Of a stretch of 64,000 nucleotides of DNA, positions 21,160 through 32,035 are shown piece after piece; the first letter of the stretch is position 1; each line of letters starts with the position of its first letter. The notes under the pieces are model-generated. The model did no database searches and had not been told where the DNA came from. It worked only from the letters and a program-made list of their open reading frames with translations. A program made the translations under genes and the position numbers. The DNA lies in NCBI GenBank assembly GCA_977006965.1, contig OZ345358.1, positions 868,001 to 932,000 on the forward strand, read 5' to 3'. Origin of the DNA: Phymatolithon calcareum (taxonomy: Eukaryota; Rhodophyta; Florideophyceae; Hapalidiales).

Positions 21160-21320
21160 ATATGTACTGATTTACTTAAAGCTCCCAACGCCGCACATAG
21201 GAGAAACACGGCTTGCTTTCCGAACCGTTCTCTAATGTAGCGTAGTCTGGTCACTCATGGCGTCCTTAACTCGAATTTCTCTACGAACAAGTGCAAGTGT
21301 GAGTCGTGAGCCAAACCAAA
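21160..21320 (-). mobile_element. LINE family B solo 3' end
   Basis: In minus orientation the sequence carries the B tail (AAGCTCCCAACGCC on the plus strand) and the complement of the block GAATTAAGGACGCCATGAGTGACC, close to 31660-31690. No ORF remains. Confidence 0.6.
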
Positions 21321-21449
21321 TCATTAATTCTCCTGAATCTCCTTCTGAAAGCATGCCCTAATAGGACAGCAATTCACTATGAGCTGGTCCAATTCCACAT
21401 CTGCACGTCTCTGCGAGGTGTGTAGATCGTTTGGCAACGTAGGTAGGGT

Positions 21450-21570
21450 AATGATTTATTCTTAAAAAACTCCCAACACCTCACCTAGGAGTAACAGGGC
21501 TAGCTTTTCGAACGATTTTGACCTCTTTAAATCGAATTTCCCTACATGCAGTACATCTGCTGCTTTTTCT
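21450..21570 (-). mobile_element. LINE family B solo 3' end, very short
   Basis: The B tail (ACTCCCAACACCTCACCTAGG on the plus strand) is followed by about 60 bases of matching 3' sequence. Identified by similarity to 31720-31760 inverted. Confidence 0.5.
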
Positions 21571-22319
21571 TAAATTAAATGAAAACGCATGCGAAGAATT
21601 GCAGCGCAACGAAAAGTCTCCCAGGTGCAATGAAAATTGACAAAGGGAGGTTCAATTAAACCGAAACCCAACCCAATCCAGTACATGTGCTGACCTCCAA
21701 TAGAAGAGAGATCTTTATTTTTAAAAAAGTTATCAACGTATCTGTTAACGCTTGGTGTACCAGAGGTCTGATAACTATCCGTTGGGGAAGTGAACTTACA
21801 GGCATCGGATAGTTATCGGACTGACACAAAGTGATTGGCATGGGAACGTAACTCTGTTACACTTGGGCCAACTTTTCGGGTGCCATTTTCTCTTATTTCT
21901 GTCGGGTGAAGAGTTTCTTATGGTCGCGGTTCGTAGGTCTACAACCGACCTTTAGTCCCCTGACGGGCATCGACAGGGAAAACAAGTCCACGTTCATGTG
22001 TCAGAATACGAGGATCAGTACGAAACTCTCTGTCTATGGTTACGAAGTGTTGTGTTGGTTAACTTTCCGGCGCTACCATGCTAGAATTCAGAGTATGCCG
22101 GAAAAGTTGCCTCTCTCCTCTGGAGAATAGCATCAGCAGCAAGGTTTTATTAGTGTGAATCTTTAGATTGTGATGACTCTCCGGAGGTGTAACCCTAAGC
22201 AGATATACGTGGATAGAGCATTAGATCTCGACACGCACGGATCCAGCAGTGTCGACAGCATTTATGATTAGTTCTTTTACAGAGGGGAGACGATTTGCGG
22301 AGAGTGATTTCTCTGCTGT

Positions 22320-22475
22320 GTAGGCCGACCCGAGATGTCGCTTAACTCGCTCAAGGCGCTCCGGCGCTGACAAGACTGGGGACGTCAGTAACCCCCCGCG
22401 TGGATCACCGCGCGGCACGACAAACCCGCGAAGTCGTTAAACTCGCCCATGGCGCTACGGTGCAGGAACGACTCT
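22320..22475. repeat. Dispersed repeat with two internal units (copy 1)
   Basis: Contains two imperfect units of the form CCGACCCGAGATGTCGCTTAACTCGCT then AAGGCGCTCCGGCGC, and CGAAGTCGTTAAACTCGCCC then ATGGCGCTACGGTGC. They are joined by GACAAGACTGGGGACGTC. The same arrangement occurs at about 55960-56110. Confidence 0.65.
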
Positions 22476-22662
22476 TGACGTTGCAAACTCCCATGTACGT
22501 ACCGTCGCTCGTCAAGAGACGGTATACTCTGCGTAGTAAGAGAAGCGATATGATTTTCCCCCTCGAGATTTCTTCTGTGAGACCAGAGGTACGTTTTGGA
22601 GTTTTGCTGACTATGCCACTTTTAACGCATCTAGAAACCCTCCAGAATGGAAGGTTGCCAAC

Positions 22663-23057
22663 TTACTCCAAGGGGGCTCCGGGCACCTCAATAAAATGAA
22701 CAATTACGCTACGCTGTGTAGGCCAGTGGAAGATTCGGAACTCATCCCAGGGTAGTAGACGTTTTGTGGCATCTTTTGAGAATGGAATTCGACTTGAATT
22801 GGGGAGACGACCAGTGGCAGGACGTGGCTGTGATCTAAGGGCAATAATCTTTGCTTCACGTTTCAGTTTGAGATCTTTCTGGACATAAGCGTGTACGCGC
22901 ATGTTCGACATCGCCCGGAAATGTGTCATTGCAAGATGGAAATTGACAAATGCAATTGCAATGGACTGTTGAATATGTCGCTCATGACTCTGCCGGCAAT
23001 CAATGGCTTCTGCAATAGTGTAGATAGGGCCGCAAACTGGTCCAGTTGTTCAAGTTC
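22663..23057 (-). other. Open frame of unknown origin, possibly decayed gene
   Basis: A minus-strand frame is open for about 130 codons, from about 23057 down to 22663. Only an internal ATG at 22929 gives a start, for 88 codons. The stretch AMSNMRVHAYVQKDLKLKRE reads like a helical protein. No family was recognised and the rest may be lost. It could belong to a retroelement. Confidence 0.2.
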
Positions 23058-23238
23058 ATTACCCTGCAGTGCAGTTGAATTCAATTCGCTGTGCCGTCAG
23101 TTTCCAGGCCCGTTGTTTCCTTTCGACTGATCTTTCGCACTCCCATGATGCCTCTCTTGTTCTCTGGCTGTCAATGATCATCAACATGTATGATCTATGG
23201 TGACATCAACATAAGCAGCGCCACTCCACACGCTAAGC

Positions 23239-23646
23239 GTGCAGACCCATCACTTCGAACGCCGTCAGTTTCCTTCACGCATACGAAATCTTCTTAGCTC
23301 TCAATATCGCACAGGAAATAAGAGAATGGAGAAAAAAGTTGTGACCCTCGAAGCGCTGACCTCTCTTGGGGGAAAATCAGAAAAAAGTCAATATAATGAA
23401 ATACAGAATCTTCTTTCCAGAGCGCCACAGGTTCCCCTGAACATACCAAATTCACATGAACACTGCGCGAAATCTCGAAAGTACACAATAGGTCAAGAAG
23501 TTCGAGAACTGTCCTTCCAAGTTCGGCCAGGGGGCACGTTCCAAGACGTGAAGAACAGGCTGGATGTTACTGTGGAAGACGCTTCCACAGCTAAGTCCAT
23601 TCTTACAATAACCCTACCTCTATCACGGGCGAAACTTCTGCCGTAG
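23239..23646 (+). other. 135-codon open frame, doubtful gene
   Basis: Frame ending at TAG 23644-23646. Its second half (IGQEVRELSFQVRPGGTFQD and after) is moderately protein-like. No domain, signal or neighbour supports it. It may be a chance frame between LINE fragments. Confidence 0.2.
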
Positions 23647-23969
23647 TTCACACTATGCTGACCTCGATTTAGAATTTACCTTAATCGATCCCAGGGCATC
23701 ATGTTTCCGTGACGTTAGGGTAGTCTGCATTTCAAGGAAATAAATGAAAAGGCATGCCGAAGAGTAAAAAGGGATAGCAAATCTGCTGAGCCGATATCAT
23801 TTGTAGAAGCCCTTGTCAAGGAAGCCTCTGGGATTTCTTCTGTCAATCGCTGCTGTCCTGTCTATCTGCGTAAAAGTCCATACGACCTCGGAGACAATGC
23901 ACATGCCGAAACGAAGCGCTTTGTCACTGTCGACAATAATGCCATTCCTTTAATGTCGGAAGGGAACAG

Positions 23970-24183
23970 GGCCGCTTCTCACTCTTCGACACTCCACTCT
24001 CCAAGAATCTCCTTAAATCGAATTCCCTTCCAGTAAGGGCCGAGTGAGTCTTTTAAAGTCATATACGGGCTCAATCAAAGTACTGGTTCCAAAGTATGTC
24101 GCCAAGTTTGATTTTCTCCACAGCTGGGCTCTGCTGAAAATCATTCTTAGGCACCTCAAACGAGGGTTTCTTTCCCGCTTGTC
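23970..24183 (-). mobile_element. LINE family B 3' end
   Basis: The minus strand encodes LRCLRMIFSRAQLWRKS, a diverged version of the B signature, and ends in the B 3' region. It lies head-to-tail with the longer copy that follows. Confidence 0.65.
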
Positions 24184-25240
24184 ACTCTTCCACATTCTAT
24201 TCTTCTAAACTCTCCTTAAGTCGAATTTCTCTTACGGTGAGGGAACAAGTATGTCTTTTGCATTCATATTCAGTCTCTTAGTCCATTTCCGTCGATCGCA
24301 GTGCTCGTTGGAGCGCTACGAGCTCAATTAAAGCACCCATTCCAAAGTATGTCGCCAGCATTGCGTTTCTCCACAGTGGGGCTCTGTTGAAAATCACTCT
24401 TAGGCACCACAGGCGCGTCTTTCTGTCTCTTATATGTAGCACTCCTGGTAGTTTGTTCTGCTTGTCTACTGGGATTTTTGTTTTCCGCCCTTCTTCTTCC
24501 TTCTTCCAGCCTTTAACGGTTTCCTCTAATCAGCGCTTCTTCGACACCTTGCCGTCTTCCACTTGTTTCAACGCTCCTTTAACGTCTTCTCTGAGATACC
24601 CGATGTCCATTGATACGTCTGCCAAATCTTCTTCTCTTCCTCCATGTTCTTCTGCCTCTTCAACGTTCGTCTTCCGTCTGACTAGGCTCAAAGCACACCT
24701 TTCGGCCTGGTGTACTCTCCTCTTCCCCAGACTGGAGAGTCTGCTCAGCGCGCGCATTCGCTCTCTTCGATGTTTGGTATATTTTCCAAATACGTACTTG
24801 TTGAGAAGACCCTTGCTGCTTCGAGCGCAGCTTATATTGGCCTGGTTATCGGGGTCAGGTGGATGGCATAGTCCCATTTGGGGAGAATCAACGACTTGAA
24901 AATCCTGAGACTCGTGGTTGGCTGCAATCCGCTAAACTTCACGCCAATTTGGTGTAGTTTGTGGAGGCATCCAACCGCATCCCGAACTCTTGAAGCTGCC
25001 GCGTCGTCGGTGACTTCCTCGCGGTTCATACCTACCGCGAGGTAGGAAAGTCTCCATGCTTTGTGCAGCTCCTTTCTGGCAAGCAAGAACTTTTGCTTTG
25101 GAAGTCCTTTTCACTTGTGAACCTTCCACGTCTAACACGCTCTCTAAAATCTCCTTTCCTTCTTTCTTTAATGTAGAAGGCGTTAGTTTAATGCTAGAAC
25201 TTACCCTAAAGCAAGTTCTCATTGGAGTATCTCTACGGGT
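24184..25240 (-). mobile_element. LINE family B, RT C-terminal half to 3' end
   Basis: Minus-strand remnant of ORF2. From its 5' side it shows the post-RT region (YLAVGMNREEV, LHKLHQIGVKFSGL, RIFKSLILPKWDYAIHLTP), a frame change near 24850, a basic and acidic helical linker (RMRALSRLSSLGKRR, EEAEEHGGREEDLADVS) and the terminal LPGVLHIRDRKTR and FNRAPLWRN block. The catalytic RT motifs are missing. A small family C piece (REP-type end) sits at its 5' border near 25160-25260. Confidence 0.7.
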
Positions 25241-25509
25241 CTCTCTTTGCACAGATCTTCTACAGTTTTGTTAGCGGTTCACCCTTGTCGTGTCACGACG
25301 TCGCCCGATCGGAGGAGGATGAGCCTTGACCAGTGTGTCTGTTTTCAGAAAGCGGCAGAGAGGGCTGGTATGTGCCCGATTAGGCAGGTTTGAGCTAGGG
25401 TATCCAAATTTGAACAAAGCTCTGGGTTGGATTCTATTTTGTCTCCCTGGTGTTCTGCACCTTGGAGTCCTACGTCGAAGCGGAACACTACGTGGAAGCG
25501 GAACAAGCG

Positions 25510-25860
25510 CGACCAAAATCTCCTTAGTTCACAGTTCTCTCCCTGTAAGGGCTCCGATAAATATTTTGCATTCATAATCGGTCTTTTGGTCCATCATCAT
25601 CAACCATAGTAAGTACTGAAGGGCGGCAAGCTCGACCACTGCACCCAAAATTGATTTTCTCAGCAGCGGAGCTCTGGAATATCACTCTCAGCATGACGCG
25701 TAGTTCTCTTCCTTGTATGTAGCAGTCCTGGTAGCTTGTTCGGCTTGTCTTTTGAGATTTTTATAGTCCGTCCTTCTTCTTCGGCCTCCCAGACTCTAGT
25801 TGTCTTTCCTATTCGCCACTCCTTCGCCACCGTACCTTCTGCCGCTTGTTCTAGTTTTTT
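25510..25860 (-). mobile_element. LINE family B 3' end
   Basis: Same 3' module as 24184-24480 in the same orientation, diverged. CCTGTAAGGGCTCCGATAAA and TTTTGCATTCATAATCGGTC on the plus strand match the tail region of the other B copies. No intact frame. Confidence 0.6.
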
Positions 25861-26044
25861 TGTAGAATTTATTACACGCCCTCAGCAACAATCTTGAGAA
25901 TGTAAGGGAGATACTTTTCAGCTGCTACTGTTGATGTAACTTGCAATACTCACTTCTCTTCCTTCTGGGGTGTCGTGGCCCTAGCTGCAACAAAACCCTA
26001 TTGTGGGGGAAAAGCTTGGAGTCTACTTGACGTTTTTCACCGGT

Positions 26045-26340
26045 AGCTCATATCTGCAGCGCTTCCATGTCATCGTAGAATACTGTGGTAAAGAATAGTA
26101 ACTGGTCCAGCGCTTGTTCTAGAGCTTGTTTCAGGTGGTTCTCTTTCCTGAAATACTCAATATCCTTTGTTACGCCTCCCAGGTCCACTTCCATTCCTCG
26201 GTATTCTTCTGCGTTTTCCAAGTTCTTCTTCCGTCTCACACTTGCTGCCTGGTGTGCGCTTTCAAATACATATATCACCGCGACAGCCTGTGTTTCACAT
26301 GATGGGTTGCGCATTCTAGTCACTTTTTTTTGCAACTGTT
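26045..26340 (-). mobile_element. LINE ORF2 C-terminal fragment
   Basis: A 95-codon minus frame reads RRKKNLENAEEYRGMEVDLG, then TKDIEYFRKENHLKQ, similar to the linker at 24530-24700 of family B. Its end (LDQLLFFTTVFYDDMEALQ) recalls the family A C-terminus (LDDLLLFSKSIIESMQ). It may be a diverged relative or a recombinant. Confidence 0.45.
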
Positions 26341-26710
26341 TAGTTGTTTATTTGAAAGCCCTCATTAACACTCCTAAGACTGTACGGGAGCAGCTTTTCG
26401 TAACTTGTTCATTCTAGTATATCGCCTGGTCCCTAATACAGAGACTCGTCGTTTTCCATATTGTCAATTATGGTGACGCTGTAGAGCAGTATGGAGTCTA
26501 ATGCCTTTTCTCCGGAGTCCAGTTCATATTGCATTCTAGTCACTGCTAGTATCGGAAGGGAAATTACTTGACACGGCCTGCCTCCTGGTGACGATATTTG
26601 CGAGCAGTTTTTGGAGGTAGAATCAACATTTTTCTGGGGGATGAGGCACAGAGCGAGGTGTTAGGGACGAGACCGGGTGAATTGTGAAGGTTACTGCTTT
26701 GACTGATACT

Positions 26711-26960
26711 GATAGATCTTTGGAGACGTCATCGCCCCCGGGGCGTCGTAGTCAGCCATGCAGTAAAATTGTTTACATATCGGATTGGCTTGTTCCCGAT
26801 GGACGACTTATGGCCTGCGAACATTTGCCCTATCTGATAGATCTTTGGAGACGTCATCGCCCTTGGGCGTCGTAGTCGGCCATGCAGTAAAATTGTTCGC
26901 ATATCCGATTGGCTTGTTCCCGATGAACGACTTATGGCCTGCGAACATTTGCCCTATTGG
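26711..26960. repeat. Tandem duplication, period 125 bp
   Basis: Copy 1 (26711-26835) and copy 2 (26836 to about 26960) share GATAGATCTTTGGAGACGTC at their starts and GCGAACATTTGCCCTAT at their ends, with only a handful of differences. No gene is involved. Confidence 0.9.
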
Positions 26961-26999
26961 GCACTCAAACTTCGCCAGCTATCTCGGCAAAGTAAACAT

Positions 27000-27414
27000 A
27001 GCCTTGGAGCTATACACATTCTAAGTGTTTATTATTGCACGCATGGTAGGACTAATCGTCGATTATGGAGCATGACAGCTTCTTGGTCCTGAATCAGAAA
27101 ATTTGCCTTTAGCGTTGCCTTCGAGGCAAGTTCTGGAGGAACAATGTTTGCAATATAATTTCTGTGCGTGCCGGACTGTCCATCTCCTTCTGTCGGTCGC
27201 GTGATGCGCTGTTGCTCTTCTTGCGACAACGTGCAGTGAGCATGTGCAGTGCATGTTGTCGAGCTATAGGAAATGAAAACAATTCTTAGATATCGGAATT
27301 GTACAGAAGGTATAGGTGCTGATATTCAAATCAGTCTGAAGTATGCTAAGTTGAGTTATTGAATTTGAAGGGAGGAAAGAGAATAAAATTTACACTCTTT
27401 CCTGCCTTCCAAAT
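27000..27414. other. Intergenic, nothing recognised
   Basis: AT-rich sequence with short frames on the minus strand (27032-27254) lacking motifs. Confidence 0.4.
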
Positions 27415-27565
27415 GGATTGGATTTCTGTTTAATTGAAGCTGCCTTTGTCAATTATTATTGTGACAGTGTGATTCAGAAGAAATTCACGCTTTCCTCAAG
27501 ACATTAATTTTCTGGATGGATGGATTTCTGTTTTATTGAAGCTCCCTTAGTCAATTATCATTGCA
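27415..27565. repeat. Pair of 50-bp direct repeats
   Basis: 27415-27464 and 27514-27565 are about 85 percent alike (GGATTTCTGTTTAATTGAAG against GGATTTCTGTTTTATTGAAG, then TCAATTATTATTG against TCAATTATCATTG). The first copy overlaps the left border of the MITE-like element. Confidence 0.6.
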
Positions 27566-27892
27566 CCTGAGAGACTTTTCGTTGCGCTACAATCCTTCGC
27601 TTACGTTTTCATTTTGATTTCGGACATTTTCTTTGGACGGTATCAACTGCCATTTCCAGCATCTATTTTTGAATATCGGTAAGTCGTTTCTTGGGCATTA
27701 AGTTTGAGATAGCTGTGAGAACCATTAATTTTCTGGTAGTGAGAAAATTTCTACGAACACGAAATTAATCGTGCTAAAACTAATAGAGCAAGTCTGATCG
27801 TGGTCGCAATTGACTCAGTAGCATTCAGTAAGCGGATCCGCCTATTGAACGCTCATGTCTTGAGGAATAGCGTGAATTTCTTCAGAATCACT
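27466..27892. mobile_element. MITE-like element with 37-bp terminal inverted repeats
   Basis: Left end 27466-27503 and right end 27856-27892 are inverted copies with a few indels, sharing GAAGAAATTCACGC and CCTCAAGACA. The 427-bp interior has no ORF. A target-site duplication could not be read. Size and structure fit a non-autonomous DNA element. Confidence 0.55.
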
Positions 27893-27932
27893 CTGCTACG
27901 CCAATTCAGAAACTCAACTGATATAGACAATA

Positions 27933-28045
27933 TCAAATTAGTATCATTTTTTAAATTCAATATCATTTATCATTAAAATGATATATGATATTGGATTAAA
28001 TTTTTTTAAAATCATGCAGACAATATCATAAAAATGATATTGTCT
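27933..28045. repeat. AT-rich fold-back element
   Basis: A perfect hairpin AGACAATATCAT/ATGATATTGTCT (28018-28029 and 28034-28045, loop AAAA) has its left half repeated at about 27934. Between them lies a second palindrome, centred near 27975, built of ATATCAT/ATGATAT words. The whole is AT-rich and could extrude as cruciforms. Confidence 0.65.
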
Positions 28046-28540
28046 ACATGCACAATTGTGAGTACAGTATTTACAAATCATGCTTGGATTCTTATTTCAG
28101 GTGTTTCTGACGCCTCTTGTGAGACATTTGCCGAAACTGGCATAGACATAGAGCTGGTGGAGCTCTTAGTGCATCCGAGCTAAACCCGGTTGCAGATTGA
28201 AATCTGTGGTCTTCTTGTCAGCAAAAGGAGCTTTGAGAGGCATAACAAGTTTTCATGTCGAAGACGCACGATCAGGACTTTGCAATAACCTAATATGCAA
28301 GAAAACATCTAGCATTAAATTGATCATGTAAGGAACTTGGGTGTCATGGTGAAGAATGTCATGTGTGTGGACGGCGTTTCTCTTTCAGATGTGTGGGCAC
28401 CTGATGAACTTCAGGAAGGAGCTCGAAACTGTAAATGCACTTTGAAGGAGCTCGGAAATGTGCACAGCAAAGCTGTAACTAATTCCTGTGGATTCTATCT
28501 TTCTGGCATATACGGCGCACCAATGACGCAATGGTATCGA

Positions 28541-28832
28541 AGTTTGTTTGTTTGTTTATTGCATAATATTCGAGCTACACTAAGGTACCTCACATCAAGG
28601 GGGCCTCTAAGAGGTTCACGAGCTGGATCCATTCTGGGTACTCGCGCAACTGCTTCCCGAGAGTAATGCGGCACACCACTACATGGCGAAATCCGTGTGC
28701 CCTTCGCGGAACGTAATTCAATTCTTTCTTGTGAAAGGACTCGAACCGGCGACCTCACATTCCTTCCTGCATAATGCCGAAACATGCGTACAGGTGCGCG
28801 GAGGCAGTTTTACCACTATACCACAGGTGGGA
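28541..28832 (-). mobile_element. tRNA-derived SINE
   Basis: Minus-strand SINE with internal Pol III promoter. The A box TGGTATAGTGG (complement of 28813-28823) and B box GGTTCGAGTCC (complement of 28738-28748) both fit the consensus exactly. The tRNA-unrelated body has GAAGGGCACACGGAT and GTGGTGTGCCGCA, as in the plus copy at 19949. It ends in the A-rich tail CAATAAACAAACAAACAAAC at 28541-28560. It is not a tRNA gene: the acceptor and anticodon arms do not fold and the unit is about 290 bases long. Confidence 0.75.
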
Positions 28833-29499
28833 GTCTCGAGGTTCGTTGGCCATGAGCTGTGTAGTCCATGTCCTGGCGCTACGGGAACCAGTGTCACTAC
28901 ACCAACAAATTGTTGGTACAAGACTTGAGTCTTGGGTGCAAACTGCACCCGTGCGAGACTCAAACCCTCTTGGCAGCAGTAACTGGCTAAAGCCGTGCGG
29001 TTACTTCTGCAGCATTCTGTTTGACGTTGAGTTTGTTTCTTACCTTCGACGTGCCCAGATTGAGAGCAGCGCCTGTTGGGAATTTTATTTATACTAATTC
29101 TGAGGCGCGGATCCTATGCATGACGTGCTCAACATTTTCATGTGTTGGGTGTCGATCATGTAGGAAAATACCTATTTGCCCTCCACGCTATTCGCTGCCA
29201 TTAAGAATTCGTAGTAGCATGCCACGATATCTTACACCGATTCTATGGCGTAAAGCTGGAGCGTAAACTCAATATTGATAATCTTTCGCCCTTTGTTCGT
29301 CCATGAAATTGAGATAGAACACATCTGCAGTCAATAGCCTTCTCATGTATTCTCGACCATCCTCGTTCCTCGATTGCGTGTTCCGACAACCAGACCGCGT
29401 ATTCTCGTTGTGGATGCAGATAATTGTGCTGTACTACAGCAACTGGTGGGTCGCTAGATGGATATGTGAGCAGAGGCGGTGAACGAGTTTACTCATAAT

Positions 29500-29560
29500 T
29501 AAATGGATTTATTGAGAAGGTGCCATGTGCCCCAACGAGAGGAAAGTCGGCACCTTTCTT
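29500..29560 (-). repeat. Retroelement 3' end shared with 40149-40201
   Basis: GGATTTATTGAGAAGGTGCC and GAGGAAAGTCGGCACC on the plus strand are the inverse of 40149-40201 with few changes. It is the 3' border of an unplaced retroelement that would extend rightward on the minus strand. Confidence 0.5.
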
Positions 29561-31390
29561 AGGCACGGCTGAGTGTAGAAGCTGTAACACTGGGCGTCGC
29601 CATGGCGCTGGTCGTGTGAGCGTGGTTCGTGTGAGGGTTGGAATCAAGAAGAAGGTTTACTTGGCCATTGTTGGTCGACAAATCGAACTACCGGTCGACG
29701 ATGGATGTCTCTCTCGGTATCAGCTGTTGATGATTTATGTAGATGTCGATGTTCGTGACCATGCTACTTGGGGTCGACTTAATTGTCTTATATACCATAA
29801 ATGATCTATGAATAGTGTAGCGCCAAGCAAACTAGTGCTCGGCGTACACAAAGAAGGACAAGAACAGGGTGAGACAGCAAAAGAAAAGCGGGAGAGACTG
29901 AATGTGACGGACGAAAAAGACACACCCCAAAAGGGGCAAACCGGAATAAACGGTGTATCGTTCTCGGAGCACACTTTCCAGATTTACGACTGAGTGAGCT
30001 CGACGAGGGAAAGTTGCACGCGGATCTAAGCGTGACAGTTAGGACTCTGCCGGACACGGAGTCCGTGTATTGATGTCCACGGAGCACGCTCCACAGCCTT
30101 GCGGGAACTCCAGCGGTCGTATTGATTGGACTCGAGCGCGAGCCTTCGCGCCACAGGTCTGTGAGAGCTCAACGATGAGAGCACCGGTTGTAGCTCATCG
30201 AGCAAACTTACCGTTTACTCTTCTCGCATAACGACTATGTGAGTTAAGAGCTTCCTTGGCCATACGATACTTCTAACGTTCGGTATCGTATTCGCACTGT
30301 GTCTAAACAGTCTAGATCATCAGCATTACCAAGATAGTGCCGGTTAGGCGATCATAACGATTAGTAGCAAGCGACACCCAGCATGTGAGACCACACGTGT
30401 CTTCATGGTTAGCTTCACTCATCTAGGGGTATATAAGTCGCTCGAGCACACACCAAGGCACCGCATTTTTGCACACCGGTGCGATAGAGACGCGGATGAA
30501 GAACAAAGAAACGAAAAGAAGGAAGAAAAAAGGGGGACGAATGATGTCGGTGTCGTCGTCAAGCGGCGACCTTGGCTTGGCCGTCGACCTTAGTACGAAC
30601 ACAAGAAGTGTGGGGAAGATTGGAGTGCGGTGTGTGCGACTTCGCCGTACTGGATTGCACGGAAAGCCCACTACACGCGTTGGACTTGGAGCAAGTGGGA
30701 AGTTTACAAGTACTGCGTGGTCGAAAGGACGTGCAAGCAAGTAGAAGCGTGCGGCGATCCGAGCAGTCGAGCCAGAACTAGAAAACCTCCACCTTCGTTT
30801 GCTGAGAATGTTCAAACTACATTATGTACTATCGGCAGAAGCGAAGAGAGAAAGAGATTGGTTGTTGGGGGACAGTTCCGCTAGGCCCGACTACAAGGGT
30901 GATCTGCGCGTCTAGATCGAGACAGAAGCGTACAGGCGTCGCTTCCTAGTAATCCGAAGTGGCGGTTAGTCGCGAGAGAACCAGCGCCTTCAACCAACCA
31001 TACAACTACCGTTGTGTTGTCTTCATGTTGTCGCCATGTTGTCGCTGGACATAACATGAAGAGACAATACTGACCAGGCGCCACAAATAGAACTACAGAA
31101 AGCTACCGTGAGGAGGTAAGCATGCACCAAAATGATGACGCCACGTAGCTTACCCGTCATCTCGTGCCCACGGAAGTCTCGAAATCATCTCACGCCAGTA
31201 GATCTTGTGGCTGTGATGAAGGGAATTAAACAGGAGGGAAAAGCATAGCTGTAGCGTTAGCTTGGAGTTGGCCCACGAAGGAAGGCCAATATCCTGTGAG
31301 GAGTTATGTCAGCCAGAGCACAGCTCTTCATTACAGAGACGATAGGGCTAGACAAGGAATCTTCGCGCGAGGTTTGGCTCGCCTTGCACG
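29561..31390. other. Anonymous DNA, no supported gene
   Basis: Several 60-130 codon frames on both strands overlap each other and show no motif. A TATA-like word GTATATAAG lies at about 30429-30437, but no gene follows it convincingly. Purine-rich runs near 29850-29940 and 30480-30540 favour chance frames. An unrecognised old retroelement is possible. Confidence 0.35.
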
Positions 31391-31399
31391 GCAAGCATT

Positions 31400-31781
31400 A
31401 TGTAGGAGGTCCAGACACTGCGGATGGATGTCAAGGGCTCTTCGACAAACAGAAGAATCCCGAGATTTACACTGAGATGCCTGAGGCTGATTTTTAATAG
31501 AGCGCCATTGTGGAGAAAATCGATACTGGATGAGTACTGTGGTATCACAGCGGTAACTGAGCTGCTTGCGCTCCAACGCATTTTATCATCAGCGCAGGTG
31601 GGCCCTTATGTGGAAGATGAGTGCAAGCGACTCACACGCGCACTTGTTAGTAGAGATATTCGAATTAAGAAGGCCATGAGTGACCATACTACGCTAAATT
31701 AGAAAACGGTTCGGAAAGCAAGCCCTGTTACTCCTGGGTGAGGCGTTGGGAGCTTTTTAATAAATCATTACATATCCCCCT
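31400..31781 (+). mobile_element. LINE family B 3' end
   Basis: A 92-codon frame at 31424-31702 carries LRLIFNRAPLWRKSILDEYC and ECKRLTRALVSRDIRIKK. The 3' tail GGTGAGGCGTTGGGAGCTTT with AATAAATCATTACATATCC closes the copy, directly against the LINE A element that follows. Confidence 0.75.
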
Positions 31782-31804
31782 TTCTTAGGCATATTCTACT
31801 AGCA

Positions 31805-32035
31805 CTGAAATTTTTCATCGGCGGCATTGAGGACCAACATGAAGGAGGACTTCCGCTCCCTGGCAGTACAACACAGGAAACTGAGCACCACACTTATAAT
31901 GATGAAGATTTAGAGCATCCGGCCCATGAACCTGAAAACAAGGCCCCGACTACATATGAAGTTCCGGAGAAAGAGACAAGCACAGAAACTCCCATCGCAA
32001 TTTTGGAGGATACCACATCGGAAAATAATATTTAA
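31805..32035 (+). pseudogene. LINE A ORF1 remnant, acidic C-terminal part
   Basis: A frame open from before 31805 ends in TAA 32033-32035, shortly before the ORF2 endonuclease. It encodes an acidic, Glu/Thr/His-rich stretch (EDQHEGGLPLPGSTTQETEH and after). Its place before ORF2 suggests the ORF1 end, but no CCHC motif is present in what remains. Confidence 0.4.

Noticed and set aside
28390-28440. CTGATGA followed by GAAA, as in a hammerhead ribozyme
   Set aside because: The bases between do not form stem II, and stems I and III are absent.
28730-28832. Possible tRNA gene on the minus strand
   Set aside because: The A and B boxes are perfect, but cloverleaf stems do not form and the unit continues for about 190 bases to an A-rich tail. 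It is a SINE, with a second copy at 19949.
30425-30440. TATA-like GTATATAAG as a gene or LTR promoter
   Set aside because: No convincing ORF follows and no matching long terminal repeat was found within the window.
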